From NCBI GenBank assembly GCA_965140555.1, contig OZ223259.1:3286001-3350000 (forward strand): 64,000 bases of DNA, in the 5' to 3' direction. This stretch comes from UBA1351 sp965140555 (GTDB taxonomy: Bacteria; Bacillota; Clostridia; Lachnospirales; Vallitaleaceae). The notes beneath the pieces were generated by a model. The model was not told where the DNA came from. It saw only the letters and a program-made list of their open reading frames with translations, and did not search any database. A program made the translations under genes and the position numbers. This document shows, in pieces, positions 27,150 to 35,120 of the stretch; positions within the stretch are counted from its first letter, which is position 1; each line of letters begins with the position of its first letter.

Positions 27150-27205
27150 AATATTCCTCCTCTATTGTTAATCTAGGGAAGCTTTCTTAACTTGTAGGAA
27201 AATAT

Positions 27206-27242
27206 AAAAAAGAGAACAAGCGTAGACCGCTTCCTCTCTTTA
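27206..27242 (-). terminator. Leader terminator upstream of the chemoreceptor gene
   Basis: On the minus strand AAGAGAGGAAGCG and CGCTTGTTCTCTT form a stem (small inner mismatch) followed by six T. It lies between the -10 box at 27263-27268 and the chemoreceptor start at 27149, so it would stop a transcript of about 50 bases or act as an attenuator. Confidence 0.65.
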
Positions 27243-27259
27243 GCACAACAGTTTCTGCT

Positions 27260-27273
27260 CCTATTATAACATA
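27260..27273 (-). promoter_or_regulatory. Extended -10 promoter of the chemoreceptor leader
   Basis: On the minus strand TGT precedes a perfect TATAAT (TGnTATAAT form). No good -35 box is seen. Confidence 0.5.
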
Positions 27274-27310
27274 GAAGAAGATTTAATAGAATGACAGAAT
27301 AAAAAAATCT

Positions 27311-27338
27311 TTGTTAATATTCAGTACCATGGTATAAT
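27311..27338 (+). promoter_or_regulatory. Promoter of the AnfO-like gene
   Basis: TTGTTA, 16-base spacer, TATAAT, 82 bases before the start codon. Confidence 0.55.
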
Positions 27339-27420
27339 AAAGTATACTATAGCTTAGGCACACTCATATTCATAGGATATCTTGAAGGCAGTAGACATTC
27401 ATAATGAAAGAGGTGCTTAA

Positions 27421-28032
27421 ATGAAAATTGCAGTATTTGTGAATCAAGAAGGTAACACAGGGAATTTTAATTCAAGGGGAATAATTCGGGTATATGAAAA
27501 AGATATAAACCATTGGTCCGTTGTGGACAGTTTTTCTTTTGACTTAGGTCAGAGTCAAAGTCCGGCTATAATGCGTGAAAATCTAAAAACGTTTATGAAG
27601 CAACTATCTGATTGCAACGTATTAGTTGGTGATAAAATTATAGGCTTGGCGTATAATGTTCTAGATCGAAGTGGTATTCATATTTGGGAATTCAAAGGTA
27701 AACCGGAAGAGTTCCTAGATATTGTATGGCGTAAGGAATTGGATATGGAACAAGAGTTAAATGACGATAAGAAAGATCCATTTGTTGATCTTGGATGTCA
27801 ACGTTATTATGTGAACATCAAAGACATACTCTTGGCAAATGGAGACGTTACATCAAAGAAACTTTTGTTTCCTTTTCTGGATCGAGTGACATTTGAAGAA
27901 CTTCATGTGGTATTTTCTCATATTCCTCCCTGGTTAGGCCCGGAAATAGACAAGCGTGGAATGACGATGAGTATCGAGGCTGAATCTATTGGTGAAGTTC
28001 AGATTATCATCCGGAGTTTCTTGCAAGAGTGA
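27421..28032 (+). CDS. AnfO-like protein (Fe-only nitrogenase accessory family), orphan
   Basis: A 203-residue cytoplasmic protein. The N-terminal half (MKIAVFVNQEGNTGNFNSRG, then IRVYEKDINHWSVVDSF and a conserved LSDCNVLVGDKIIGLAY) resembles the AnfO family, including the HIWEFKGKPEEFLDIV stretch. AnfO was named from alternative nitrogenase clusters, where its action is not well understood. No nitrogenase genes lie in this window, so a role in nitrogen fixation should not be assumed. The start ATG follows AAGAGGTG. It is followed by glnS, which has its own promoter. Confidence 0.65.
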   Translation: MKIAVFVNQEGNTGNFNSRGIIRVYEKDINHWSVVDSFSFDLGQSQSPAIMRENLKTFMKQLSDCNVLVGDKIIGLAYNVLDRSGIHIWEFKGKPEEFLDIVWRKELDMEQELNDDKKDPFVDLGCQRYYVNIKDILLANGDVTSKKLLFPFLDRVTFEELHVVFSHIPPWLGPEIDKRGMTMSIEAESIGEVQIIIRSFLQE

Positions 28033-28043
28033 GTATCACTCTC

Positions 28044-28072
28044 TTGATATGGTATAAAGACTGTGATACAAT
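28044..28072 (+). promoter_or_regulatory. Promoter of glnS
   Basis: TTGATA, 17-base spacer, TACAAT. An inverted repeat (GAGTGA/TCACTC, within 28024-28047) overlaps the AnfO stop codon and touches the -35 box; it could be an operator. Confidence 0.55.
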
Positions 28073-28112
28073 AATTCAAACCATACATACAAGTCGAGGA
28101 GGCCTTTCACAC

Positions 28113-29753
28113 ATGGAAGAAACAGTATCAAAGAGTTTTATCGAAAAAATTATAGACCAGGATATCAAAGAGGGCAGAACACAGAAAGTTGTCACTCGTT
28201 TTCCGCCGGAACCGAACGGATATCTGCATTTTGGGCATGCTAAAGCGGTTTTAACAAATTATTCAATTGCAGAAAAGTATGATGGTCAGTTTAATCTTCG
28301 TTTTGATGACACCGATCCATCAAAAGAGAAGATGGAATATGTAGAGTCAATGAAAGAAGATATATTGTGGTTGGGAGCCAACTATGAAGATAGAGTATTT
28401 TTTGCGTCGGATTATTTTGATCAACTCTATGCTTGTGCGATTGACCTCATAAAAAAAGGAAAAGCATATGTTTGTGATTTGAGTCCTGAAGAAATGCGTG
28501 ATTACAGAGGAACATTAACGGAGCCGGGTAAGAACAGTCCTTATCGAGACCGTAGTGTTGAAGAAAATTTGGATTTGTTTGAACGAATGAAAAACGGTGA
28601 GTTTGAAGACGGGTCTAGAATCTTACGTGCTAAGATTGACATGAGTTCATCGAATATGAATTTAAGAGATCCGGGAATTTATCGTATTTCCCATCAACAT
28701 CATTATTTGGCGGGAGATAAGTGGTGTGTCTATCCTTTATATGATTTTGCACATCCTATTGAAGATGCTATTGAAGGTGTTTCTCATTCATTATGTGGTA
28801 TTGAATTTGACAATCATCGTCCTCTTTATGATTGGGTACTGGAAGCCCTAGAATGGGAAAATCCACCGCGTCAGGTAGAGTTTGCAGAGATTAGTTTAAC
28901 GCACGCGGTATTAGGAAAACGCAAGATTAGACCCCTTGTTGAAGAAGGACTTATTGACGGATGGGATGATCCTCGTGTTATGACTATACGCGGAATGCGT
29001 CGACGTGGCTATACCAAAGAAGCTATCCGCCAATTTTTTGAAATGGCAGGGCTCTCCAGAAGTAAATCACAAGTTGAAATTGCCATGTTAGAGCATGCTC
29101 TTAGAGAAGATTTGAAAATGAAGGTACCACGTATTATGGCTGTTATTGATCCGTTAAAGGTGACTATTACAAACCTAGAGGACGGACATTTGGAATATGT
29201 AGAAGCAGTCAACAACTCTGAAAATCCGGAATTAGGTAGTCATATGATTCCGTTTACTAAGGAGATATATATTGAGAAAAGTGACTTTATGGAAGTGCCG
29301 CCAAACAAAAAGTACAAGCGTTTATCGCCCGGCGTTGAAGTACGTCTGATGCATGCATACTTCATCAAGTGTAATGAAGTTATTAAGGATGAGGCGGGTA
29401 ATGTTATTGAACTTCGTTGTACCTATGATCCTGCTACCAAAAGTGGAAGCGGCTTTAAAGACAGAAAGCCTAAGGGCACTATACATTGGGTTTCGGCAAC
29501 AGAAGGAATACAGGCAACGATTAATATGTATGATTACCTTTTTACAGAAGAAGAGGATAGTGAACCGGTTTATAATCCGGATTCCAAGACGGCGTATCAT
29601 GAAGCAATCATTGAACCGATAATCAAGGAATACAACAAAGAGGATAAATTCCAATTTGTCCGACAAGGTTATTTCAATATTGACCCTAAAACGACGACAG
29701 ATGAACATCTTGAGTTGAATTTAGCCGTATCATTGAAAAGTTCTTACAAATAG
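28113..29753 (+). CDS. glnS: Glutaminyl-tRNA synthetase
   Basis: A 546-residue class I synthetase that charges tRNA-Gln. The start is the ATG at 28113, with GAGGAGG upstream; an in-frame extension to 28029 would run over the promoter. The HIGH motif is in PPEPNGYLHFGHAKA (31-45). The C-terminal anticodon-binding barrels follow. The KMSKS-equivalent loop reads VLGKRK (near 266-271), while the well-known GlnRS form is VMSKRK. Bacteria that lack GlnRS form Gln-tRNA through GatCAB; having glnS is patchy in Clostridia and often due to transfer. It is followed after 18 bases by a DUF2225 gene and is probably co-transcribed with it. Confidence 0.95.
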   Translation: MEETVSKSFIEKIIDQDIKEGRTQKVVTRFPPEPNGYLHFGHAKAVLTNYSIAEKYDGQFNLRFDDTDPSKEKMEYVESMKEDILWLGANYEDRVFFASDYFDQLYACAIDLIKKGKAYVCDLSPEEMRDYRGTLTEPGKNSPYRDRSVEENLDLFERMKNGEFEDGSRILRAKIDMSSSNMNLRDPGIYRISHQHHYLAGDKWCVYPLYDFAHPIEDAIEGVSHSLCGIEFDNHRPLYDWVLEALEWENPPRQVEFAEISLTHAVLGKRKIRPLVEEGLIDGWDDPRVMTIRGMRRRGYTKEAIRQFFEMAGLSRSKSQVEIAMLEHALREDLKMKVPRIMAVIDPLKVTITNLEDGHLEYVEAVNNSENPELGSHMIPFTKEIYIEKSDFMEVPPNKKYKRLSPGVEVRLMHAYFIKCNEVIKDEAGNVIELRCTYDPATKSGSGFKDRKPKGTIHWVSATEGIQATINMYDYLFTEEEDSEPVYNPDSKTAYHEAIIEPIIKEYNKEDKFQFVRQGYFNIDPKTTTDEHLELNLAVSLKSSYK

Positions 29754-29771
29754 TCATAAGTAGGTGCAGTT

Positions 29772-30608
29772 ATGGATAATCTTTTTAAGGATTTAGAGAG
29801 TCTTGGTCTCGATCAAATTGAAGAGCAAGATATCTATAAAGAAAAAGTACCGGTCAAAAAAGTACAGAAGAAAAAGTCCCTGGCCCATGAGATATTGTAT
29901 CTGCGGTCAGCGGAATGCCCGTGTTGCGGAAATTCATTCAAGATTACAAGTATTCGTACCGGTAGAATACGATTTAAAGATTCGGATTTGGACTTGCGTC
30001 CAAGATACAATAACTTTGATCCGATTCCTTATGATGTGAATGTATGCCCTAATTGTGGCTATGCTGCCTTGAATAAGTATTTCATGAAAGCCAGTTCTGC
30101 CAAGATAGAGCTTGTACAGGCAAAGGTATCTAAAAATTATCGAGGTAAAGAGTATCCGATGGTATTGACCTACGAGGATGCTGTTGAACGTTATAAGTTG
30201 GCCTTGTATTGTTCGACTATAGGGTTAGATTCATTAGGAATGAAGGCTTACCTTTGTCTTAAAATCAGCTGGTTATATCGTGGTTGGTATGAGGAACTTG
30301 AAAAAGTTCAAGATAAAGATTCAAGCGTAGAACTCAAAATGAAACAGCTTCAGATGCAGGAATTAGTGTTTACAGAGAAAGCCCACCAAGGCCTCATTAA
30401 AGCTTATGAGAAAGAAACATTTCCCATTATGGGTATTGATAGCATGAGTTATGAATTTTTATTGGCGGAGTTATCCCGTCGGCTTGGAGATATTAATAGT
30501 GCAAAACGATGGATTGGTCGTGTGTTGGCACATAAGAATATATCCAAACGTATGGGGAATAAAATCTATGAAATCAAAGAGTTAATGAAAGGGGACAACG
30601 TCTCCTAA
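29772..30608 (+). CDS. DUF2225 family protein with zinc-ribbon-like cysteines
   Basis: A 278-residue soluble protein. Two cysteine pairs, CPCC (near residue 52) and CPNC (near 94), should form a zinc-binding N-terminal unit. The rest is alpha-helical with tetratricopeptide-like character (YEDAVERYKLALYCSTIGLD; LLAELSRRLGDINSAKRWIG). This matches DUF2225, common in Clostridia and of unknown role. A short lysine-rich N-terminal part precedes the first cysteines. It lies 18 bases downstream of glnS. Confidence 0.8.
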   Translation: MDNLFKDLESLGLDQIEEQDIYKEKVPVKKVQKKKSLAHEILYLRSAECPCCGNSFKITSIRTGRIRFKDSDLDLRPRYNNFDPIPYDVNVCPNCGYAALNKYFMKASSAKIELVQAKVSKNYRGKEYPMVLTYEDAVERYKLALYCSTIGLDSLGMKAYLCLKISWLYRGWYEELEKVQDKDSSVELKMKQLQMQELVFTEKAHQGLIKAYEKETFPIMGIDSMSYEFLLAELSRRLGDINSAKRWIGRVLAHKNISKRMGNKIYEIKELMKGDNVS

Positions 30609-30628
30609 TCGTTAGTAATAAAATAAAA

Positions 30629-30652
30629 CAGGGATGCTTATGCATCCCTGTC
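30629..30652. terminator. Terminator between DUF2225 and convergent gene
   Basis: ACAGGGATGC and GCATCCCTGT form a perfect stem; the T-rich side (TTTTATTTTATTA) lies on the minus strand, directly past the convergent gene's stop codon. Confidence 0.75.
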
Positions 30653-31370
30653 ATTCGTTAAAGATATTGCCGTTGATTTTTTGTAAAGAGCGCTTTGGGG
30701 CATCTTTAGCATTTTTCCATGGTTCATTTTCATATCGATAATCATATTTGTTTACAAACCACTGCATCTCTTCTTCAATTCTGTCCATTTCTTGATTGAA
30801 AAGAGCAATAAGGTCGGATTTACAAGTATCAGCCGTCTTTCCTTTAAGTGCAGTGTCACAGCTTTCTATAAGCTGAGTCATGTGTGGCATGCAGAAACCT
30901 TTAGACTGTTTGATAGCTTCTACAAAGTCATTATCCTTTTTGTATAAGTAAAAAAAGGTTGAAATGTAGCGGCTCATCGTATTGTCGATCCGTTCGCAGA
31001 TATAACACTCTTCAGTGAGTGTATGATGTAAATGGTTTAATGGATGGACCTCTTTAGAGCTGAAGAAGGACGTCTTACTGCCTTTAGACATTGCAAATTT
31101 ATTAAACTGTTCACGCATGGTTTTGATATAGGTTTGATTAATGAGTGTAAGACCTAAACGGTTTTTGCTATGAAAGAGTTGGTCAAAATGTACGCGGCAA
31201 AAGCCTTTGGCGTTTGTTATTTGACGGAAATCATCATCCATATAGGCGTCACTAAGGCAAAAATCAAGAATATCTTGTTCCAGTTTGTATTTGATAGTAC
31301 AAAAGGGACATTCGCTATCTTCACGAACAGCATCCCAGAGGGGTAGGGTATATATTTCTTCTATAGCCAT
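30651..31370 (-). CDS. DUF6062-like cysteine-rich protein
   Basis: A 239-residue soluble protein with an internal two-fold pattern: ECPFCTIKYKLE then GFCRVHFDQL in the first half, and ECYICERID then GFCMPHMTQL in the second. The spacing of CxxC and GFCxxH motifs suggests two metal-binding units. I place it in the DUF6062 group of Clostridia; the role is unknown. The start ATG has AAGGAG upstream. Confidence 0.65.
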   Translation of the reverse strand: MAIEEIYTLPLWDAVREDSECPFCTIKYKLEQDILDFCLSDAYMDDDFRQITNAKGFCRVHFDQLFHSKNRLGLTLINQTYIKTMREQFNKFAMSKGSKTSFFSSKEVHPLNHLHHTLTEECYICERIDNTMSRYISTFFYLYKKDNDFVEAIKQSKGFCMPHMTQLIESCDTALKGKTADTCKSDLIALFNQEMDRIEEEMQWFVNKYDYRYENEPWKNAKDAPKRSLQKINGNIFNE

Positions 31371-31438
31371 ATTTTCTCCTTATAATGTCAATGATATTGG
31401 AATCAATTCTTATTATATAGTATAGCATAGGAGGCAAC

Positions 31439-32308
31439 ATGTATCATCTACACATCGATAAAAAACAGTGTGATATCAAAAAAATAATAGATAGCGGGCA
31501 GGTTTTCCGATATGAGGAAAGAGAAGATTCGTTTGTTCTTTTTTATAAGCAGCATGTTGTGGTGGTGACAAAATCACAGGAGGGCTATTGGTTTGATTGT
31601 ACGGAAGATGAATTTCATCATATATGGCATCGATATCTGGATTTAGACAGAGACTATGATGGGATGAATCAATTCCTTGTGAAGAAAGATCCCTCTCTTA
31701 AAGAGGTTATAAAACGTCAGCAAGGGATTCGAATTCTTAGGCAAAACCCTTTTGAGATGCTTTTTACTTTTATTGTGTCCCAATCAAAGTCTATGGTACA
31801 AATTCGACGTCTTGTCAATGAGGTTGCAGAGAAATACGGGACACAAATAGAACATCGTGATGGACATATATACTATTCGTTTCCGTCGCCGGAACAATTG
31901 AGTCAAGTTACAGAAGAAGACTTTCGAATAATGCGCTATGGTTACCGTGCACCTTATCTGGAAGCGGCCGTGAAAGCTTCGAAACAGGATCCGTTTGACA
32001 GCGAGGGAGCATTTATAGGAAATCCGGATGACTTAGTACGGACACTTATGGCTATAAAAGGCGTAGGAATTAAAGTTGCCTCTTGTGTTGCTTTGTTTGG
32101 ATATGGGAAGATGGATGCCTTTCCGGTAGATACATGGATTCGCAAGTTAATGACCAAGCGTTACGGGAAAAAAATTGAGGTATGCTACGGGAAGATAAAT
32201 GATATAACCATTAGCCGATTTGCCCATGAAATGTATGAAGATTACGCCGGTATTGCTCAGCAGTATCTGTTTGAAGCAAGAGAAGAAGAATTAAAGAGAA
32301 AAATTTAG
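31439..32308 (+). CDS. 8-oxoguanine DNA glycosylase/AP lyase, OGG1-like
   Basis: A 289-residue base-excision repair enzyme. An OGG1-type N-terminal domain comes first. The helix-hairpin-helix and catalytic segment is IKGVGIKVASCVALFGYG (near residue 205), with the lysine that attacks the base, followed by the catalytic aspartate in PVDTWI. Such enzymes remove 8-oxoguanine from DNA and cut the strand. The start ATG has GGAGG upstream. It lies before the groE operon but is not linked to it by function. Confidence 0.9.
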   Translation: MYHLHIDKKQCDIKKIIDSGQVFRYEEREDSFVLFYKQHVVVVTKSQEGYWFDCTEDEFHHIWHRYLDLDRDYDGMNQFLVKKDPSLKEVIKRQQGIRILRQNPFEMLFTFIVSQSKSMVQIRRLVNEVAEKYGTQIEHRDGHIYYSFPSPEQLSQVTEEDFRIMRYGYRAPYLEAAVKASKQDPFDSEGAFIGNPDDLVRTLMAIKGVGIKVASCVALFGYGKMDAFPVDTWIRKLMTKRYGKKIEVCYGKINDITISRFAHEMYEDYAGIAQQYLFEAREEELKRKI

Positions 32309-32317
32309 GATTAGGTC

Positions 32318-32346
32318 TTGCAAAATAAAAAAAAAACGTATATTAT
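32318..32346 (+). promoter_or_regulatory. Promoter of the groE operon
   Basis: TTGCAA, 17-base spacer of nearly all A, TATTAT. The CIRCE operator begins 10 bases downstream, over the expected start of transcription. Confidence 0.75.
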
Positions 32347-32355
32347 ATATATAGA

Positions 32356-32382
32356 TTAGCACTCAATATTAATGAGTGCTAA
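32356..32382 (+). promoter_or_regulatory. CIRCE operator (HrcA-binding site)
   Basis: A perfect TTAGCACTC, nine-base spacer, GAGTGCTAA. HrcA represses groESL from this site until heat or misfolded protein occupies the chaperonin. hrcA itself is not in this window. Confidence 0.97.
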
Positions 32383-32417
32383 CAAAATGTAATTAAATGA
32401 ATTCAAGGAGGTATATT

Positions 32418-32702
32418 ATGAAATTAGTACCATTAGGAGACAGAGTGGTTCTCAAACAATTAGAAGCAGAAGAAACAACAAAATCAGGTATCGTACTTCC
32501 TGGTTCTGCAAAAGAAAAGCCACAAGAAGCTCAAGTAATTGCAGTTGGACCGGGTGGTGTTGTAGACGGTAAAGAAACAAAAATGGAAGTTAAAGTCGGC
32601 GATAAAGTTATCTATTCAAAATATGCCGGAACAGAAGTAAAATTAGAAGGCGAAGAATATATGATCGTACGTCAAGGCGATATTCTTGCAGTAGTTGAAT
32701 AA
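32418..32702 (+). CDS. groES: Co-chaperonin GroES
   Basis: The 94-residue lid of the GroEL chamber. Start at the ATG at 32418 after AAGGAGG. The mobile loop region reads EETTKSGIVLPGSAKEKPQEA and the protein ends IVRQGDILAVVE, as usual. It is the first gene of the CIRCE-controlled operon; groEL follows after 51 bases. Confidence 0.97.
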   Translation: MKLVPLGDRVVLKQLEAEETTKSGIVLPGSAKEKPQEAQVIAVGPGGVVDGKETKMEVKVGDKVIYSKYAGTEVKLEGEEYMIVRQGDILAVVE

Positions 32703-32753
32703 TATCCAGAGTAATCGAAACAGATGGTGAGCATATACTAGGAGGTAATAAAC

Positions 32754-34382
32754 ATGGCAAAGCAAATTTTATTTGGTGCAGAAGCACGTAGAGCACTTGA
32801 AGAGGGCGTCAATCAATTAGCAGATACCGTCCGTGTCACATTAGGACCAAAAGGACGTAATGTTGTTTTAGATAAAAAATTCGGTGCACCATTGATCACA
32901 AATGATGGTGTAACGATTGCAAAGGACATCGAACTAGAAGATGCGTTTGAAAATATGGGAGCGCAATTGGTTAAAGAAGTTGCGACGAAAACCAACGATG
33001 TAGCCGGTGACGGAACGACAACAGCGACTGTTCTTGCTCAAGCAATGGTTCAAGAAGGTATGAAAAATGTTGCTGCGGGTGCGAATCCGATTATCCTCAG
33101 ACGAGGTATGCAAAAAGCGACAGCAGTGACAGTGGAATCGATTCAAGAAATGAGCCAAAAACTTAACGGTAAGGATCAAATTGCTAAAGTTGCAGCAATT
33201 TCAGCCGGTGATGAAGAAGTAGGTCAATTAATTGCCGATGCTATGGAAAAGGCGTCATCAGACGGTGTTATCACCATTGAAGAGTCAAAGACAATGATGA
33301 CAGAACTTGAAGTCGTTGAAGGAATGCAATTTGACCGTGGCTATTTGTCTGCTTATATGTCAACAGACATGGAAAAAATGGTTGCTGATTTAGATGATCC
33401 TTATATTTTGATTACAGATAAAAAGATTTCTAATATTCAAGAAATTTTACCAATACTTGAACAAATCGTTCAATCCGGTTCGAAATTATTGATTATTGCA
33501 GAAGATGTTGAAGGGGAAGCTTTAACAACATTAATCTTAAATAAACTACGTGGTACATTTAACTGTGTAGCAGTGAAAGCGCCGGGATTTGGTGACCGTC
33601 GTAAAGCAATGCTTCAAGATATTGCAATTTTAACAGGTGGTACAGTAATCACAGATGAGCTTGGTCTTGAGTTAAAAGAAACAACCATGGATATGCTAGG
33701 TCGAGCAAAAACCGTTAAGGTTCAAAAAGAAAATACTATTATTGTTGATGGTGCCGGAACGAAAGAAGACATTGTACAACGTGTTGAGCAAATCAAAGCT
33801 CAAATTGAAGATACAACATCGGATTTTGATCGTGAAAAATTGCAAGAACGTTTGGCAAAACTTGCCGGTGGTGTTGCCGTTATTAAAGTCGGTGCAGCTA
33901 CTGAAACAGAAATGCAAGAGAAAAAACTTCGTATGGAAGATGCGTTAGCGGCTACACGCGCAGCAGTTGAAGAAGGAATTATAGCAGGTGGTGGTACAGC
34001 ATATGTACATGCTTCTAAGAAAGTCAATGCACTTATTGATACGTTAGAAGGTGATGAACGAACAGGTGCTAAATTAATTCTTAAGGCATTGGAAGCACCA
34101 TTGCGTCAAATCGTTACCAATGCAGGGCTAGAAGGATCTGTCATTGTCAGCAAAGTTAAAGATTCCGAATCAGGTGTCGGTTTCAATGCATTAACAGAAG
34201 AGTATGTGGATATGGTGGAAGCGGGAATTATTGACCCATCCAAAGTAACACGTAGCGCCCTTCAAAATGCAAACTCAGTAGCATCAACCCTTCTAACAAC
34301 AGAATCTGTTGTAGCGGATATCAAAGAAGATGAGCCGGCAATGCCTCCGATGGGTGGAGCACCTGGCATGGGAATGATGTAA
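32754..34382 (+). CDS. groEL: Chaperonin GroEL
   Basis: A 542-residue chaperonin of normal length that folds client proteins in an ATP-driven double ring. Diagnostic parts include the start MAKQILFGAEARRALEEGV, the ATP-site stretch GDGTTTATVLAQAM (near residue 85), and the Gly/Met-rich C-terminal tail (MGGAPGMGMM) that points into the cavity. The start ATG follows AGGAGG. No oddities seen. Confidence 0.98.
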   Translation: MAKQILFGAEARRALEEGVNQLADTVRVTLGPKGRNVVLDKKFGAPLITNDGVTIAKDIELEDAFENMGAQLVKEVATKTNDVAGDGTTTATVLAQAMVQEGMKNVAAGANPIILRRGMQKATAVTVESIQEMSQKLNGKDQIAKVAAISAGDEEVGQLIADAMEKASSDGVITIEESKTMMTELEVVEGMQFDRGYLSAYMSTDMEKMVADLDDPYILITDKKISNIQEILPILEQIVQSGSKLLIIAEDVEGEALTTLILNKLRGTFNCVAVKAPGFGDRRKAMLQDIAILTGGTVITDELGLELKETTMDMLGRAKTVKVQKENTIIVDGAGTKEDIVQRVEQIKAQIEDTTSDFDREKLQERLAKLAGGVAVIKVGAATETEMQEKKLRMEDALAATRAAVEEGIIAGGGTAYVHASKKVNALIDTLEGDERTGAKLILKALEAPLRQIVTNAGLEGSVIVSKVKDSESGVGFNALTEEYVDMVEAGIIDPSKVTRSALQNANSVASTLLTTESVVADIKEDEPAMPPMGGAPGMGMM

Positions 34383-34439
34383 TAAATCGCTCTAATTCGA
34401 CCTTTAGTTGTCTATAAAATAGAGTGTATATGAATAAAA

Positions 34440-34484
34440 GTGTGTCCTGTTCGTGAAATTAACTAGCAGGGCACCTTTTTTTTG
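34440..34484 (+). terminator. Terminator of the groE operon
   Basis: GTGTCCTG and CAGGGCAC form an eight-pair stem (one G-T) with a long loop, followed by eight T. Confidence 0.7.
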
Positions 34485-34513
34485 GGTGATATGTCGATTA
34501 TACTACCAATGCC

Positions 34514-34542
34514 TTGTTATTCATCTTCAAATTGGTTATAAT
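34514..34542 (+). promoter_or_regulatory. Promoter of the DUF6106-like gene
   Basis: TTGTTA, 17-base spacer, TATAAT, 52 bases before the start codon. The HD-GYP gene is probably co-transcribed. Confidence 0.6.
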
Positions 34543-34593
34543 ATAGACAAGCAGATTTTAATAGGGAATTTCCCTAAAACTAGGAGGAAAAGA

Positions 34594-35106
34594 ATGGCTT
34601 ATAATGACGTTTTCAAGGAGCAACTTGTTGAAAAACAAAAGAATTCCAAGGATACAATGAAAAAGGTGGGTATTGGCGTTGCAGGTGTAATACTTATTTT
34701 TATTGTAACTATGTTACCGTTGGTGCAGAATTTTTTATTACCTATAGGTGCAGCGATTATTTGGGTTATGGTTATTCTTATTCGACGCTATAACATAGAG
34801 TATGAGTATATTTTTACTAATGGTGAATTAGATGTTGATAAGATTATGAACCGATCAAAAAGAAAACGCGCGTTTAGTATTGATGTACGTAAATTTAATG
34901 TATTTGTGAAGGCAGATCATGCGGATGCACCAAGAGAGATTAGTCAATCAGCAAAAGTTTTGGACTTTAGTTCAGGAACTGTAAACGAGAACACATATTA
35001 TGCGGTATTTGAACATGAAGGTAAAAAGACGCAAATGATTATAGAGCCGAATGAGACTCTTTTTGATAGTATAAAAATGTATATACCAAGAAAAATCAAA
35101 AACTAA
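34594..35106 (+). CDS. DUF6106-like small membrane protein
   Basis: A 170-residue protein with two membrane helices (residues ~24-65) and a C-terminal soluble domain. The phrase RRYNIEYEYIFTNGELDVDK, followed by RSKRKRAFSIDVRKF, matches what I know as DUF6106 of Clostridia (the soluble part may resemble a PH-like fold). No catalytic motif. The start ATG (34594) follows AGGAGG; the longer frame to 34453 has none. It is followed after 14 bases by an HD-GYP gene, hinting that it may belong to the same signalling unit. Confidence 0.6.
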   Translation: MAYNDVFKEQLVEKQKNSKDTMKKVGIGVAGVILIFIVTMLPLVQNFLLPIGAAIIWVMVILIRRYNIEYEYIFTNGELDVDKIMNRSKRKRAFSIDVRKFNVFVKADHADAPREISQSAKVLDFSSGTVNENTYYAVFEHEGKKTQMIIEPNETLFDSIKMYIPRKIKN

Positions 35107-35120
35107 TTAAGGACGATAGA

